A program made the position numbers and the translations under genes. Shown here in pieces: positions 1 through 8,827 of a DNA stretch of 64,000 nt. The first letter of the stretch is position 1. Every line of letters starts with the position of its first letter. The stretch comes from Halogranum amylolyticum. GTDB lineage: Archaea > Halobacteriota > Halobacteria > Halobacteriales > Haloferacaceae. The stretch spans positions 272,108 to 336,107 of the forward strand of contig NZ_FODV01000004.1 of assembly GCF_900110465.1 (NCBI RefSeq), read 5' to 3'. Under the pieces are notes generated by a model. The model searched no databases. It was given only the letters and a program-made list of their open reading frames with translations, and had not been told where the DNA came from.

Positions 1-183
1 GAGGTCGGGACCGTCGCCGCTACCCTCGTGAACCGCAACGGCGTTGCCGTAGGCGTCGGTGGTGACCTCGTCGGTGAACTCCGAGACGTAGTCGACCCAG
101 ACGCGCTGCCCGGCGGCCTCGAACCCGGAGGGACTGGGCGTCGTCAACAGCGATTCCAGAAAGTCGCGTCGTGTGTCATCCAT
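1..183 (-). CDS. M42-family metallopeptidase, N-terminal fragment (cut by window edge)
   Basis: Only the first 61 codons lie in the window; the gene runs off the left edge. The reading frame opens with MDDTRRDFLESLLTTPSPSG, and the PSPSGFE stretch followed by a DAYGN motif is typical of the N-terminus of M42 glutamyl-aminopeptidase/endoglucanase-like zinc peptidases (also similar to M20). The metal-binding residues lie outside the window, so activity cannot be checked. It is divergent from the small membrane-protein gene to its right. Confidence 0.75.
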   Translation of the reverse strand, partial: MDDTRRDFLESLLTTPSPSGFEAAGQRVWVDYVSEFTDEVTTDAYGNAVAVHEGSGDGPDL

Positions 184-263
184 ACCCGTCCTCGCCGGTG
201 GAAGCGCAAGAAGGCGACGATGCGGGGACAACCACTAAGCCGCTGGTTGGCGTACTGACGAGT

Positions 264-554
264 ATGACGGAGAAGAAGTTCACGTTCCTCGAAATACGGC
301 TCGGCGACGGAGACGTCCAGTTCGGACCGAAATCGATCAGTACGGGCGAAGATAGCGGAGCCGGCGAGGAGAGCGACGAGTCGAAGACGGAGACGGAACT
401 CGACGAGGAGGCTGCCGACTCCTCCGGCGGGACGCGACTCCTGCCGGTCGTGCTCGGACTACTCCTCCTGGTCGTTGTCGCCGTCGCCGCGAAGAAGTTC
501 GCCTTCACCGCGAGTGAAGACCTCGAAGACCTCGAGGAGTTAGACGAGGTCTGA
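264..554 (+). CDS. Small acidic single-span membrane protein, unknown function
   Basis: A 96-residue protein starting MTEKKFTFLEIRLGD. Residues 1-25 are a beta-like stretch, 28-55 are a very acidic Glu/Asp/Ser linker, 58-78 form one strongly hydrophobic segment (LLPVVLGLLLLVVVAVAA), and the tail is again acidic. This looks like a small haloarchaeal membrane protein with one helix. The frame is open further upstream to 171, but the ATG at 264 was chosen because the extra N-terminus has an unrelated basic composition. I do not recognise the family. Confidence 0.65.
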   Translation: MTEKKFTFLEIRLGDGDVQFGPKSISTGEDSGAGEESDESKTETELDEEAADSSGGTRLLPVVLGLLLLVVVAVAAKKFAFTASEDLEDLEELDEV

Positions 555-612
555 GAACGGGACGCGACCCGAGAGAGAAACCGAAATACGCCCCCGTCGA
601 CAACCGGGAGAT

Positions 613-2865
613 ATGACCGTCAGCGCCCTCGCTGGGCGACTCCGCGCGGAGGCCGAACGGGCGAACGAGCGTCGACTGCTCGTCCTCGCCGGCGACCGCG
701 ACGCCGGCATCGACGCCGCCTACGACGCCGTCGAGGGGGCGGGCTACCCCGACGAGGGCGTCACCGTCGTCACGGCCACGGAGGGGTTCCGGTTCGAACG
801 CCTCCACCCGAAACACGCCGACAGACTGCTCGGGACGACCCGCGACTGCGTCGTCCTCGACGCCCACGGGGAGTTCTCGCCGAACGCTATCGGGCGGACC
901 GTCGGCGCCGTCGACGGCGGCGGCCTGCTCGTCCTCCTCACGCCGCCGCTGGACGAGTGGCCGACGAGACGCGGCGGCTTCGACGAGTACCTCGCCGTCC
1001 CCCCGTTCACTGTGGACGACGTGACCGGTCGGTTCCGGAAGCGACTCGTCGACACGCTCCGCGAGCATCCGGGCGTCGCCGTCGTCGACCTCGTGAGCGG
1101 GGCCGTCGAACGCGACGGCCTCACCGACGCACCACCTGCAGGACCGCGACGCGACCCGCCGGTACCGGCGGACGCACAGTTCCCCCGCCGGGCCTACGAG
1201 TCGTGTCTCACGGCCGACCAGGCGCGGGCCGTCCGGTCGCTGGAACTGCTCCGGGAGTCGGGCCACGCCGTCGTCGTCGAGGCCGACAGGGGACGGGGGA
1301 AGTCGAGCGCAGCCGGCCTCGCGGCGGGGAGTCTTGCCGCCGAGGGCCGGGACGTGCTCGTCACCGCGCCCAAGGGTCGCAACGCGGCGGAAGTGTTCGT
1401 CCGCGCGCGCACGCTGCTCGCGGAACTCGGCGCGCTCGCCGGCGAGACGGGAGACGACGAGGGACGTGAGCGACACCTCCGGACGATCGAGGGCGGCCAC
1501 GTCCGCTTCGCCGACCCGCCGACGGCCGCGACGCTCCCCGGCGACCCGGATGTCGTCGTCGTCGACGAGGCCGCGGCTCTGCCCGTTCGGTTGCTCTCGC
1601 AGTTCGTCGCGGCCCCGTCGGTCGGGTTCTTCACGACGATCCACGGCTACGAGGGCGCAGGCCGCGGGTTCTCCGTCCGGTTCCAGGATCGCCTCGCCGA
1701 GAGCGACATGGTCGTCCGCGACGTCCACCTCGACGACCCCATCCGGTACGCCCGCAACGACCCCGTCGAGACGTGGGCGTTCCGAGCGCTCCTGCTCGAC
1801 GCCCGCCCCGCCGTCGACCCGCTCGTCGAGGCGGCCACCGTCGACGACGCCGAGTACCGCGTCGTCTCCGCGGACGAGCTCGTCGCCGACGAACACCTGC
1901 TCAACGAGGCGTTCGGCCTGCTCGTGCTCGCGCACTACCGGACCGAACCGACCGACCTCGCCCGCCTGCTCGACGCACCGAACCTGTCGCTGCGGGCGCT
2001 ACTCCACGACGGTCACGTCGTCTCGGTCGCGCTGCTCGCTCGCGAGGGAGGGCTCGACGCCGAGACGCGCAGAGAGATGTACGACGGCGGGCGGGTACGC
2101 GGCAACATGCTCCCCGACGTGCTCACCAGCCAACTCCGCGACGAGGACGCCGCCGTCCCGGTCGGCTACCGCGTCATGCGCATCGCGACGCACCACGCCG
2201 TCCGCTCGCAGGGACTCGGGTCGCGGCTCCTGACCGAGATCCGCGAGGAGTTCGGGGACGACGTCGACTGGCTGGGCGTCGGCTACGGGGCGACCCCCGA
2301 GTTGCTGGACTTCTGGGATCGCAACGGCTACCGGACGGTCCATCTCTCGACCACCAGAAACGCCACCAGCGGCGAGTACTCGGCGATCATGCTCGATCCG
2401 ACGAGCGACGCCGGCCGCGAGGTACAGCGGCGGCACACCGACTGGTTCCTCCGGCGCGTCGAGGGCGTGCTCGCGGACTCGCTGGACGACATCGAACCCG
2501 ACGTCGCCCGCGCCGCGGTTCGGGCGGCTCACGGCACGCCCCCGCTCGATCTCTCGGAGCGCGACTGGCGGGTCGTCGCCGGCGCGTCCTACGGACCGGG
2601 GCTCTACGGCACCGCCCCGCGGGCGTTCCGCGACCTCGCGGTTCGGCACTTGGCCGACCCCGAGCGAGCGGAGCTGACGGCCCGAGAGGAGCGCCTGCTC
2701 GTCCGGAAGGTGCTGCAGTGTCGGCCGTGGGACGCCGTGGCCGACGAACTCGGCTACCACTCGACCGGCCAGTGTATGCGGTCGCTCGGCGACGCCTACA
2801 AACCGCTCGTCGACGCCTACGGGAGCGACGTCGCACACGCCGAGCGCGAGCGGTACACGGAGTAG
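613..2865 (+). CDS. tmcA: tRNA(Met) cytidine acetyltransferase TmcA
   Basis: A 750-residue protein that uses ATP and acetyl-CoA to form N4-acetylcytidine in tRNA (and possibly other RNAs in archaea). An N-terminal DUF1726-like region is followed by a RecD/helicase-type ATPase with Walker A (EADRGRGKSS, about residue 222) and Walker B DEAA (about 317). A GNAT domain has the acetyl-CoA loop VRSQGLGSRLL (about 530), and a C-terminal RNA-binding region follows. Length and domain order match archaeal TmcA. It stands alone on the plus strand with a start 12 bases after a GGGAG-like sequence. No anomalies seen. Confidence 0.95.
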   Translation: MTVSALAGRLRAEAERANERRLLVLAGDRDAGIDAAYDAVEGAGYPDEGVTVVTATEGFRFERLHPKHADRLLGTTRDCVVLDAHGEFSPNAIGRTVGAVDGGGLLVLLTPPLDEWPTRRGGFDEYLAVPPFTVDDVTGRFRKRLVDTLREHPGVAVVDLVSGAVERDGLTDAPPAGPRRDPPVPADAQFPRRAYESCLTADQARAVRSLELLRESGHAVVVEADRGRGKSSAAGLAAGSLAAEGRDVLVTAPKGRNAAEVFVRARTLLAELGALAGETGDDEGRERHLRTIEGGHVRFADPPTAATLPGDPDVVVVDEAAALPVRLLSQFVAAPSVGFFTTIHGYEGAGRGFSVRFQDRLAESDMVVRDVHLDDPIRYARNDPVETWAFRALLLDARPAVDPLVEAATVDDAEYRVVSADELVADEHLLNEAFGLLVLAHYRTEPTDLARLLDAPNLSLRALLHDGHVVSVALLAREGGLDAETRREMYDGGRVRGNMLPDVLTSQLRDEDAAVPVGYRVMRIATHHAVRSQGLGSRLLTEIREEFGDDVDWLGVGYGATPELLDFWDRNGYRTVHLSTTRNATSGEYSAIMLDPTSDAGREVQRRHTDWFLRRVEGVLADSLDDIEPDVARAAVRAAHGTPPLDLSERDWRVVAGASYGPGLYGTAPRAFRDLAVRHLADPERAELTAREERLLVRKVLQCRPWDAVADELGYHSTGQCMRSLGDAYKPLVDAYGSDVAHAERERYTE

Positions 2866-2897
2866 CAGTCAAGAGCCGGCGCGTGCTACGTCGAGAC

Positions 2898-3062
2898 ATG
2901 GACGAGTGCAGCGAGGACGACTGTGCGAACCCCGCCGCCGTGCGCCTCTACATCCCCTGGGACGCCGACAGAGACGTCTGTACGGCACACGGACGGGCGT
3001 TGGTGCAACAGGACGGCGTGGTCGCCGAACCGCTGGAGGGCGCGGACGCGGACTGGCGGTGA
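2898..3062 (+). CDS. Small cysteine-containing protein, unknown function
   Basis: A 54-residue reading frame beginning MDECSEDDCANPAAVRLYIP. Cysteines at 4, 9 and 28 plus His 31 could form one zinc site, as in many very small haloarchaeal zinc-finger proteins. It begins 32 bases after tmcA and may be co-transcribed with it. The composition is acidic and coding-like, but I do not recognise a named family. Confidence 0.6.
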   Translation: MDECSEDDCANPAAVRLYIPWDADRDVCTAHGRALVQQDGVVAEPLEGADADWR

Positions 3063-3070
3063 GGTGGGGT

Positions 3071-3214
3071 TCAGAGTCCGCTGACGACGATGGCAACGAG
3101 GAGCCCACCGACGCCGACGAGTCCGACTGCGCCGCAGATTCGCATCGCCCGGAGGTAGCCGCGACGGTGCCGGTCGAACGTCTCCGTGACGACGCCGACG
3201 GTCGCGACGGGAGG
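3071..3214 (-). pseudogene. Remnant or unusual-start small membrane protein
   Basis: On the minus strand the frame ending at 3071 reads as a coding-like sequence: a polar part (VTETFDRHRRGYLRAMRIC) followed by one hydrophobic helix (VGLVGVGGLLVAIVVSGL). A stop at 3215-3217 bounds the frame, and between that stop and the helix there is no ATG, GTG or TTG except an ATG that would leave only 18 residues. Either the gene lost its start through a small indel, or an upstream frame with a GTG start was joined to it. Called a remnant with low confidence. Confidence 0.3.
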
Positions 3215-3283
3215 TCAACGAAACGTTCACCGCGTCGACGGCAGTCGCTCTCGGCGACGACGAAAGAACAGTGGGTCGGCCGC

Positions 3284-4018
3284 TCACCGCAGGTCGACGG
3301 CCATCATCACTTCGTCGACGTAGTGGCCGTTGATCTTGTAGTGGTCCTGGCGGACGGCCTCGGTCTCCCACCCGCGGGATTCGAGGAACTCGATGGCCTC
3401 TTCGTTGGTCGCCGGGACGCTGTTGTACAGTTTCTCGAACTCGTGCTCGCGCGCCCACTCGGTGCCGCGTTCGAGCAGTTTGCCCCCGATGCCGTGGCCG
3501 CGGTGCTCGGGTCGGAGTCCCACGGTCAACACGGCGGTGTGGCTCAGTTTCTCGGCCTCGGGGAGGTCGAGGTGGACCCACCCGACCACGTCGTCCTCGA
3601 CGGTGGCGACGAAGAACATCCGCGAGCCGACCTCGTTGTGCCGGAGGATCACCTCCTCGTGGTCGACGACGTCGGCGACCGTCTCGGCCTCGATGTAGGT
3701 CCCCTCGGCGGCCACCTCGTTGATGGCGTCGACGAGTCGGTCGCGGTCGATCTCCTGGGGCAGTCGGATGGTGAACTCGGTGCCGTCGACCTCGTAGACC
3801 TCGGCTTCCTCGTCCTCGTAGGCGACCTGTACTTTGTCGCCCACCTTGCGGATGTAGCCGTCGCGTCGGAGGATCGTGAGGTGTGTCCCGAGCGCACCCG
3901 GGTCGAGACGGAGTGAACGTCGGATCTCGTCCTCGCGGACGGTGCCGTTGCTCTCGATGTAGTCGTAGATGTCTTTACGGTCTTTGTGGTCGAAACTGAG
4001 ACTCTCCGTTATATCCAT
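3284..4018 (-). CDS. Winged-helix / GNAT acetyltransferase fusion
   Basis: A 244-residue protein starting MDITESLSFDHKDRKDIYDY. Residues 1-60 form a winged helix-turn-helix (DEIRRSLRLDPGALGTHLTIL). After a linker with an acidic beta region, the C-terminal half is a GNAT N-acetyltransferase with the acetyl-CoA loop RPEHRGHGIGGKLLERG and the usual tail around NEEAIEFLESRGW. The substrate is unknown. The ATG at 4018 was preferred over a GTG at 4033 because an ATTAAGTA box lies about 26 bases upstream, as expected for a leaderless message; a second box at 4063-4070 would fit the GTG. Confidence 0.85.
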   Translation of the reverse strand: MDITESLSFDHKDRKDIYDYIESNGTVREDEIRRSLRLDPGALGTHLTILRRDGYIRKVGDKVQVAYEDEEAEVYEVDGTEFTIRLPQEIDRDRLVDAINEVAAEGTYIEAETVADVVDHEEVILRHNEVGSRMFFVATVEDDVVGWVHLDLPEAEKLSHTAVLTVGLRPEHRGHGIGGKLLERGTEWAREHEFEKLYNSVPATNEEAIEFLESRGWETEAVRQDHYKINGHYVDEVMMAVDLR

Positions 4019-4087
4019 GTCACTTGCTACCACGTTCCAGTACTTAATTGTTGTTCGTGATACTTAAAAGACGGAGCGTCCCGCGCG

Positions 4088-4522
4088 TCAGCCTCGTCGC
4101 GGCGGCACGCAGGTCAGCAGCTGCGCCGTGTCGCAGATGTCGTGCGTCTTGAGCAGTAGCTCGGCCGCCTCCCGGATCGAGAAGGCGGCGTCGAGGTCGA
4201 CGCCGTAACAGCGCGCGTACAGCGACAGCCAGTCGTTCAGCGCCCGGTGGAGCAGTCTGAGCTCCTCGCCGGAGAACTCGACGTCCCACGCGGCGCTGTG
4301 GGCCTCGACGTAGAGTGCGACCACCGGACCGACACCGTCGCGTGCACACCGAAGCGCCCGCTCGTCGGCCTCGGTGGCAGCCTCTCCGTCGCCGCTCGGG
4401 TCGGTCCGCTCGGGCGGGTCGAACGTCTCGCGGGCTTCTCGGGCCTCGGCAGCGAGGTCGCGGATGCGGTCGACGTAGCCGGAGTGGCGGGGTCCGTCGC
4501 CACCGTCGGTCGTTTCGGCCAC
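4088..4522 (-). CDS. Uncharacterised protein at the end of the ETF operon
   Basis: A 144-residue, acidic, mostly helical protein starting VAETTDGGDGPRHSGYVDRI at a GTG with GGTGAGG just upstream. Its start overlaps the C-terminus of fixCX (stop at 4528), so the two are translationally coupled. The C-terminal half contains conserved-looking helical segments (EELRLLHRALNDWLSLYARC; AAELLLKTHDICDTAQLLTC). There is no membrane segment and no recognisable catalytic motif. Position suggests a role tied to the ETF:quinone oxidoreductase, but this is inference only. Confidence 0.7.
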   Translation of the reverse strand: MAETTDGGDGPRHSGYVDRIRDLAAEAREARETFDPPERTDPSGDGEAATEADERALRCARDGVGPVVALYVEAHSAAWDVEFSGEELRLLHRALNDWLSLYARCYGVDLDAAFSIREAAELLLKTHDICDTAQLLTCVPPRRG

Positions 4523-4527
4523 CGTCC

Positions 4528-6195
4528 TCACCCCTGTTTGAACTCGACGCCCTTCCCGCCGCGTGGGTGGGTCCACTCGGTGTCGGCGACGATGGCGCAG
4601 GTGCCGCACTCGACGCAGGGCTGGGTGTCGAGGCTGACGACGCGTTCCTCGCTCCCGTTGGTCCGTATCGTCTCCTCGCGGTAACAGCCGCCGCCGTAGT
4701 CCATCGCGCTCACCGGGCAGGCCGTGACGGCCGCTCCGCTGGCCTCGAAGGAGTTGTCACGCAGCGTGATGTGCGGGTTGCCGATGTCGGTGTCGTAGGT
4801 CAGGTCGCCGATGCGCTCCTCCAGACTCGGCGGTTCGACCGTGTTCTCGTCGGTCACCGGCGTACCCAGCTCTTCGGCGATGACCGTCGGGAGCGTCACG
4901 TACGGCGTTCGGGTGTCCGGCACCAGCATCGACAGCGACGAGGCGTTGTAGAGCTGTTCCAACTGCCCACCGAACGCGCGGACCCCGAGTCGACCCAGCG
5001 ACGACTCCAGCACTCGGTCGGTGAGCTCCGTCACGGACTCGTGTTCGCCGACGGCGCTCACGACGTCGTAGCCGCGGGGCCGGAGTTTCTTCATCACTCC
5101 CTCGGTGCGGAGCTTCTGCGCGTAGAGTTCGCCCGCCGACTCGGGACTGTTGCGCGCCTTCGCCTCGGCGAACGCCTCGGCGGCGAGCGCACCGGCGGTG
5201 ACGGCGTGGTTCATCCCCTTGATGATGGGCCCCTGTGCCTGCATCTGGCCGGCGGCGTCGCCGACGACGACGAGACGGTCCGCGTGCGGTTCGCGCAGGG
5301 CGACCTTCTTCGAGTCGGGGACGAGTTTCGCCGAGTACTCCAGTTCGGTGTACTCGTCGCCCAACCACTCCGCGAGCAGCGGATGGGTCAGCAGCGCGTC
5401 GAGCAACTCGTGCGGTTCGGCTCGCTCGGCGACGAGGCTGTCGAGGTGGAACACCGTCCCGATGGACAGCGAATCCTGATTGGTGTAGAGGAACCCACCG
5501 CCGCGGACGTCCTGGAAGAGGTCGCCCGAGAACAGGTGGGCGACGCCCTCGCCCTCGCCGACGCCGAACCGCTCGGTGATGACGTCGCCGGGCACGTCGA
5601 CGACGGCTTTCACGCCCTGGAACCACTCCTCGGGTTCTTCCCAGTCCATCAGTCCGGCGTCGCGGGCGAGTTCGGAGTTGACGCCGTCGGCGGCGACGAC
5701 GATATCTGCTCGTATAGGGTCGAGTTCGTCACAGGTGACGCCGACGATACGGCCGTTCTCGCGCAGGAGTCCGTCGACGTGGACGTCGGTCAGCAGGCCG
5801 CCGCCCGTCTCACGGGTCTTCTCGTGGACGCGTTCGGCCAGCCACGAGTCCATCGTCCGTCGGAGGACGGCGTCCGACCACTCCGTGTCGTCCTCGTGGA
5901 GGTCGGTCAGGTCGAACGTCTTGACGTTCTCGCCGGCGACGTTGTGGAGGTAGTACTCCGTGATGGGGCGCTCCGAGGCTTCCTCGCGGAAGTCGGGGAA
6001 CAGGTCGTCGACGGTGTACGGTGCCGATTCCTCGGCGTAGATCAGCCCGCCGGAGACGTTCTTCGACCCGGCGTCGACGCCGCGTTCGAGGACGAGCGTC
6101 TCGACGCCGTAGTTCGCGAGCGTCGCCGCGGCGGCCGCACCGCCCGGCCCCGCACCGACGACGACGGCCTCGTAGTGTTCGTAGTCGTCGCTCAT
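4528..6195 (-). CDS. fixC: ETF:quinone oxidoreductase, FixC fused to FixX-like ferredoxin domain
   Basis: A 555-residue flavoprotein that would pass electrons from reduced ETF to the membrane quinone. The N-terminus has the FAD dinucleotide fold (VVVGAGPGGAAAAATLANYG), and a second FAD motif lies at VVVGDAAGQMQAQGP. The last about 70 residues carry CPVSAM and CVECGTCAIV plus an upstream C in GGCYREE, the hallmarks of the small ferredoxin FixX, here fused to FixC. The gene overlaps etfA by ATGA. Homologues feed electrons from acyl-CoA or other dehydrogenases. A fusion of this kind is known in archaea. Confidence 0.9.
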   Translation of the reverse strand: MSDDYEHYEAVVVGAGPGGAAAAATLANYGVETLVLERGVDAGSKNVSGGLIYAEESAPYTVDDLFPDFREEASERPITEYYLHNVAGENVKTFDLTDLHEDDTEWSDAVLRRTMDSWLAERVHEKTRETGGGLLTDVHVDGLLRENGRIVGVTCDELDPIRADIVVAADGVNSELARDAGLMDWEEPEEWFQGVKAVVDVPGDVITERFGVGEGEGVAHLFSGDLFQDVRGGGFLYTNQDSLSIGTVFHLDSLVAERAEPHELLDALLTHPLLAEWLGDEYTELEYSAKLVPDSKKVALREPHADRLVVVGDAAGQMQAQGPIIKGMNHAVTAGALAAEAFAEAKARNSPESAGELYAQKLRTEGVMKKLRPRGYDVVSAVGEHESVTELTDRVLESSLGRLGVRAFGGQLEQLYNASSLSMLVPDTRTPYVTLPTVIAEELGTPVTDENTVEPPSLEERIGDLTYDTDIGNPHITLRDNSFEASGAAVTACPVSAMDYGGGCYREETIRTNGSEERVVSLDTQPCVECGTCAIVADTEWTHPRGGKGVEFKQG

Positions 6196-7904
6196 GCGCC
6201 ACCACCTCCGTCGGTCGCGGCCGCGCCGTCGCCGGCCGGTTTCGCACCGGCCAGTTCGAGGTCGAGTTCGCCGTTCTTCAACGCCTTCGTCAGCCGGGGC
6301 AGCACCTCGAAGAGGTCGCCCTCGACGAAGTAGTCCGAGAAGTCTCTGATCCTCGCCTCGGGATCGGTGTTGACGGCGACGATGACGTCGGACTCGTCCA
6401 TCCCGACCTTGTGCTGGACCGCTCCCGAGATGCCGGCCGCGACGTAGAGTTTCGGTGCGACGACCTGCCCGGTCTCGCCGATCTGTCGCTCCTCGTGGGT
6501 GTACTGCTCGACGTGGCCGTCGAACTGGTAGGAGCCGGTGACGATCCCTCTGGAGACACCGACCTCGGCGTCCTCGAAGGCGTCGGCGAGTTCGAGCGCG
6601 AGTTCCATCCCCTTCGTCGGGTCGTCGCCGATGCCGCGACCGACGGCGACGACGACGTCGTGGCCCGTCAGGTCGATCCCCTCGTCCAACCGTTCGTAGT
6701 CGGTGACCGAGATCTGGAACCAGGCGTCGGCGAGGTCGGCCTCGTGGCGGACGACCTCGCCTTCACGGTCGTAGTCGGGGGCCGGAATCTCGAAGCTCCC
6801 CGGGATGACGGAGCCACCCTGTGGGTGGAACTCCCGTCGCGGGTTGTCGAGACAGAGGATCGTCGAGTACTCGAACCCCGAGAAGTCCGGACGTTTCATG
6901 TGGAGTACGCGCTCGAACGTCTTCTTCTCGCCCGCGACGCCGGTCTTGACGGGGTTCGAGATGACCGTATCCTCGATGTAGAGCCCCGAACAGTCGCTGG
7001 CGAGCCCCGAGTCGAGTTCCGCCTGCACCTGCGCCGAGAGGTCCCGTCCGTTGTTCGTCGCCGGGAAGAGCACGTAGCGCGGCTTGTCGTAGTCGCGCCA
7101 GTCCTCGTCGCGGCCGCCGGAGATCTCACCACCCTCGTGGCTCGCCCCGGCGCGGGCCATGTCACAGAAGATCTCGCAGTACGGGGTGTGTTGGAACCGG
7201 TTCAACCGGTCGTCCTCGTGGACGACGACCACGTCCGCGCCGTAGGCGATCACGTCGTCGGTGTGCTTCGAGACGTCGTCGCCGACGAGCACCGCGACGA
7301 CTCGCTCCTCGGCGTCGTAGTCGTCGTTGTACTCGTCCATCAGTTCGCGGGCCTTCCCGAGCATCTCCTTCGAGACGTCGATCAACTCGCCCGCCTGCGT
7401 CTCACAGTAGACCCACATATCGCGGTAGACGCCGTCCTGCAGCGCGCGGACGTGACGCTTGTCGGCGGTCGGATGCGAGAGGTCCGGATGCTTCTCCTCC
7501 GGCGGGAGGTCCTCCTCGAGTTCGGCCTCCTCGCTCTCCTCCTCCTCGCTGCCGGCGACGGAGTCGATACGACTCTCGATCAGTCCCTTGACGCTCCCGC
7601 GGTCCTGTCCGGTCTCCTCGCGTTCGAGCAGCGAGCGTAGTTCGTCGACGTCGTCGATGGACTGGACAGCGTTGCCGACGTCGGCGGTCGACATGTCGTC
7701 GAGGTTCAGCGCGTCGGTGTCGACGTCCTCCTCCTCTGCTTCGTACTTCTCGATGCGACTCTCGATGAGCGAGATCGCTCCCGGCCGGTTCTGTCCCTCC
7801 TTCTCCCTGTCGAGGATGGCCTTCAGCGCGACGACGTCTTCGACGTCCTTGATCGCCGGGCCGAGTTCGGCCATCTCGTAGTCGTTCGGGTCGAGGTCCG
7901 ACAC
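6192..7904 (-). CDS. etfA: Electron transfer flavoprotein alpha subunit with long N-terminal extension
   Basis: A 570-residue EtfA, much longer than the usual about 320. Residues about 160-330 are the alpha/beta ETF domain, and the C-terminal FAD domain has the classic VAAGISGAVQHKVGM and VAVNTDPEARI motifs. The first about 150 residues are extra: two copies of a helical unit (13-51 and 75-113, each ending GLIESRI or SLIESRI) separated by acidic linkers. This protein pairs with EtfB to carry electrons to FixCX. It overlaps fixC by 4 bases and begins 2 bases after etfB, so the three genes are one operon. Confidence 0.93.
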   Translation of the reverse strand: MSDLDPNDYEMAELGPAIKDVEDVVALKAILDREKEGQNRPGAISLIESRIEKYEAEEEDVDTDALNLDDMSTADVGNAVQSIDDVDELRSLLEREETGQDRGSVKGLIESRIDSVAGSEEEESEEAELEEDLPPEEKHPDLSHPTADKRHVRALQDGVYRDMWVYCETQAGELIDVSKEMLGKARELMDEYNDDYDAEERVVAVLVGDDVSKHTDDVIAYGADVVVVHEDDRLNRFQHTPYCEIFCDMARAGASHEGGEISGGRDEDWRDYDKPRYVLFPATNNGRDLSAQVQAELDSGLASDCSGLYIEDTVISNPVKTGVAGEKKTFERVLHMKRPDFSGFEYSTILCLDNPRREFHPQGGSVIPGSFEIPAPDYDREGEVVRHEADLADAWFQISVTDYERLDEGIDLTGHDVVVAVGRGIGDDPTKGMELALELADAFEDAEVGVSRGIVTGSYQFDGHVEQYTHEERQIGETGQVVAPKLYVAAGISGAVQHKVGMDESDVIVAVNTDPEARIRDFSDYFVEGDLFEVLPRLTKALKNGELDLELAGAKPAGDGAAATDGGGGA

Positions 7905-7906
7905 GG

Positions 7907-8827
7907 TCAGTCACCTCCCTCCGTCGCGTCGGTAGTCCCACCGTCGGTCGTCGCATCGGTGGTTCCCCCGTCGGTTGCAGCGCCGGCGGCGAGCGGTTCC
8001 ATCGTCTCCAGCACCTCTGTCATTCCCTCTCTGTCGCCGGGGTCGACCATCGTCGCCTCGCGCTCGGCGGGCGCCTTCGGGATGGGGTCGACGGAGGAGA
8101 CGATGGTCGGCGACCCGTCGAGTCCGATGTAGTCGGGGTCGACGTTGATGTCGGCGTGATCCCAGACCGTCAGGTGGTCCTCGAAGTTCTCGGCGCGTTC
8201 TCTCGTCTCCGCGCGGAGGTCCTTCAGCGTGAGTCGGTGACCCGCCGACCGATAGCTGGGCGCGAACTCGGGGTCGACGACGATGAACGCCGGCAGCGAC
8301 GTCTCGACCGTCTCCATCTCCTCGATGTCGCCTTCGACGAGTCGTTTCGCGCGTACCGTCTCCGCCTCCTCGTCGACGTCGAGCGAGACGACGTGCGTGA
8401 CGATGGGCATGTCCAGACACCAGCAGGTCTGCGGTCCGGTGTGGCCCGTCTCGCCGTCGGCCGTCTTGAACCCCGCGAACACGAGGTCCGGCATCCCCAT
8501 CTTCTCGATGGCCGCGCTGAGCGTGATGGCGGTCGCCCAGGTGTCTGCGGCCGCCATCTCCCGGTCGGAGACGAGATACAGGTCGTCGGCGTACACCGAC
8601 TCCATCCCCTCGCGGAGGACGTCCTTGTACCCCGGCGGCCCCATACTCGTCAGCGAGACGGTCCCTCCGTGTCGGACGCGTGTCTGGAGGGCCGCCTGAA
8701 GCGCGAATCGGTCGTTCGGGTTCATCACCGTCGGCGTCTTCCCGCGTTCGAGGTGGCCGTTCTCGTCGAACGAGACCTGTCCCTCGCGGAAGTCGGGGAC
8801 GCCTTTCGTGAGGACAACTGTGTGCAT
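7907..8827 (-). CDS. etfB: Electron transfer flavoprotein beta subunit
   Basis: A 306-residue EtfB, first gene of the operon etfB-etfA-fixCX-orf144. It begins MHTVVLTKGVPDF and contains the ETF-beta pattern with the AMP-binding region (FAGFKTADGETGHTGPQ) and the signature around VVSLDVDEEAETVRAKRL. The last about 30 residues are a low-complexity Thr/Asp/Gly tail containing repeats of TDGGTTDAT, likely dispensable. A TTATTACGAA element near 8860 lies about 33 bases upstream of the ATG and probably drives the whole operon. Confidence 0.93.
   Translation of the reverse strand: MHTVVLTKGVPDFREGQVSFDENGHLERGKTPTVMNPNDRFALQAALQTRVRHGGTVSLTSMGPPGYKDVLREGMESVYADDLYLVSDREMAAADTWATAITLSAAIEKMGMPDLVFAGFKTADGETGHTGPQTCWCLDMPIVTHVVSLDVDEEAETVRAKRLVEGDIEEMETVETSLPAFIVVDPEFAPSYRSAGHRLTLKDLRAETRERAENFEDHLTVWDHADINVDPDYIGLDGSPTIVSSVDPIPKAPAEREATMVDPGDREGMTEVLETMEPLAAGAATDGGTTDATTDGGTTDATEGGD

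Noticed and set aside
505..1935. Long minus-strand open frame opposite tmcA
   Set aside because: It is antisense to a clear TmcA with all catalytic motifs and its composition (Arg/Val/Gly-rich, no motifs) is what high-GC shadows give.
4315..6333. Long plus-strand open frame opposite fixCX
   Set aside because: Antisense to a well-supported FixC/FixX protein; same kind of shadow, no domain seen.
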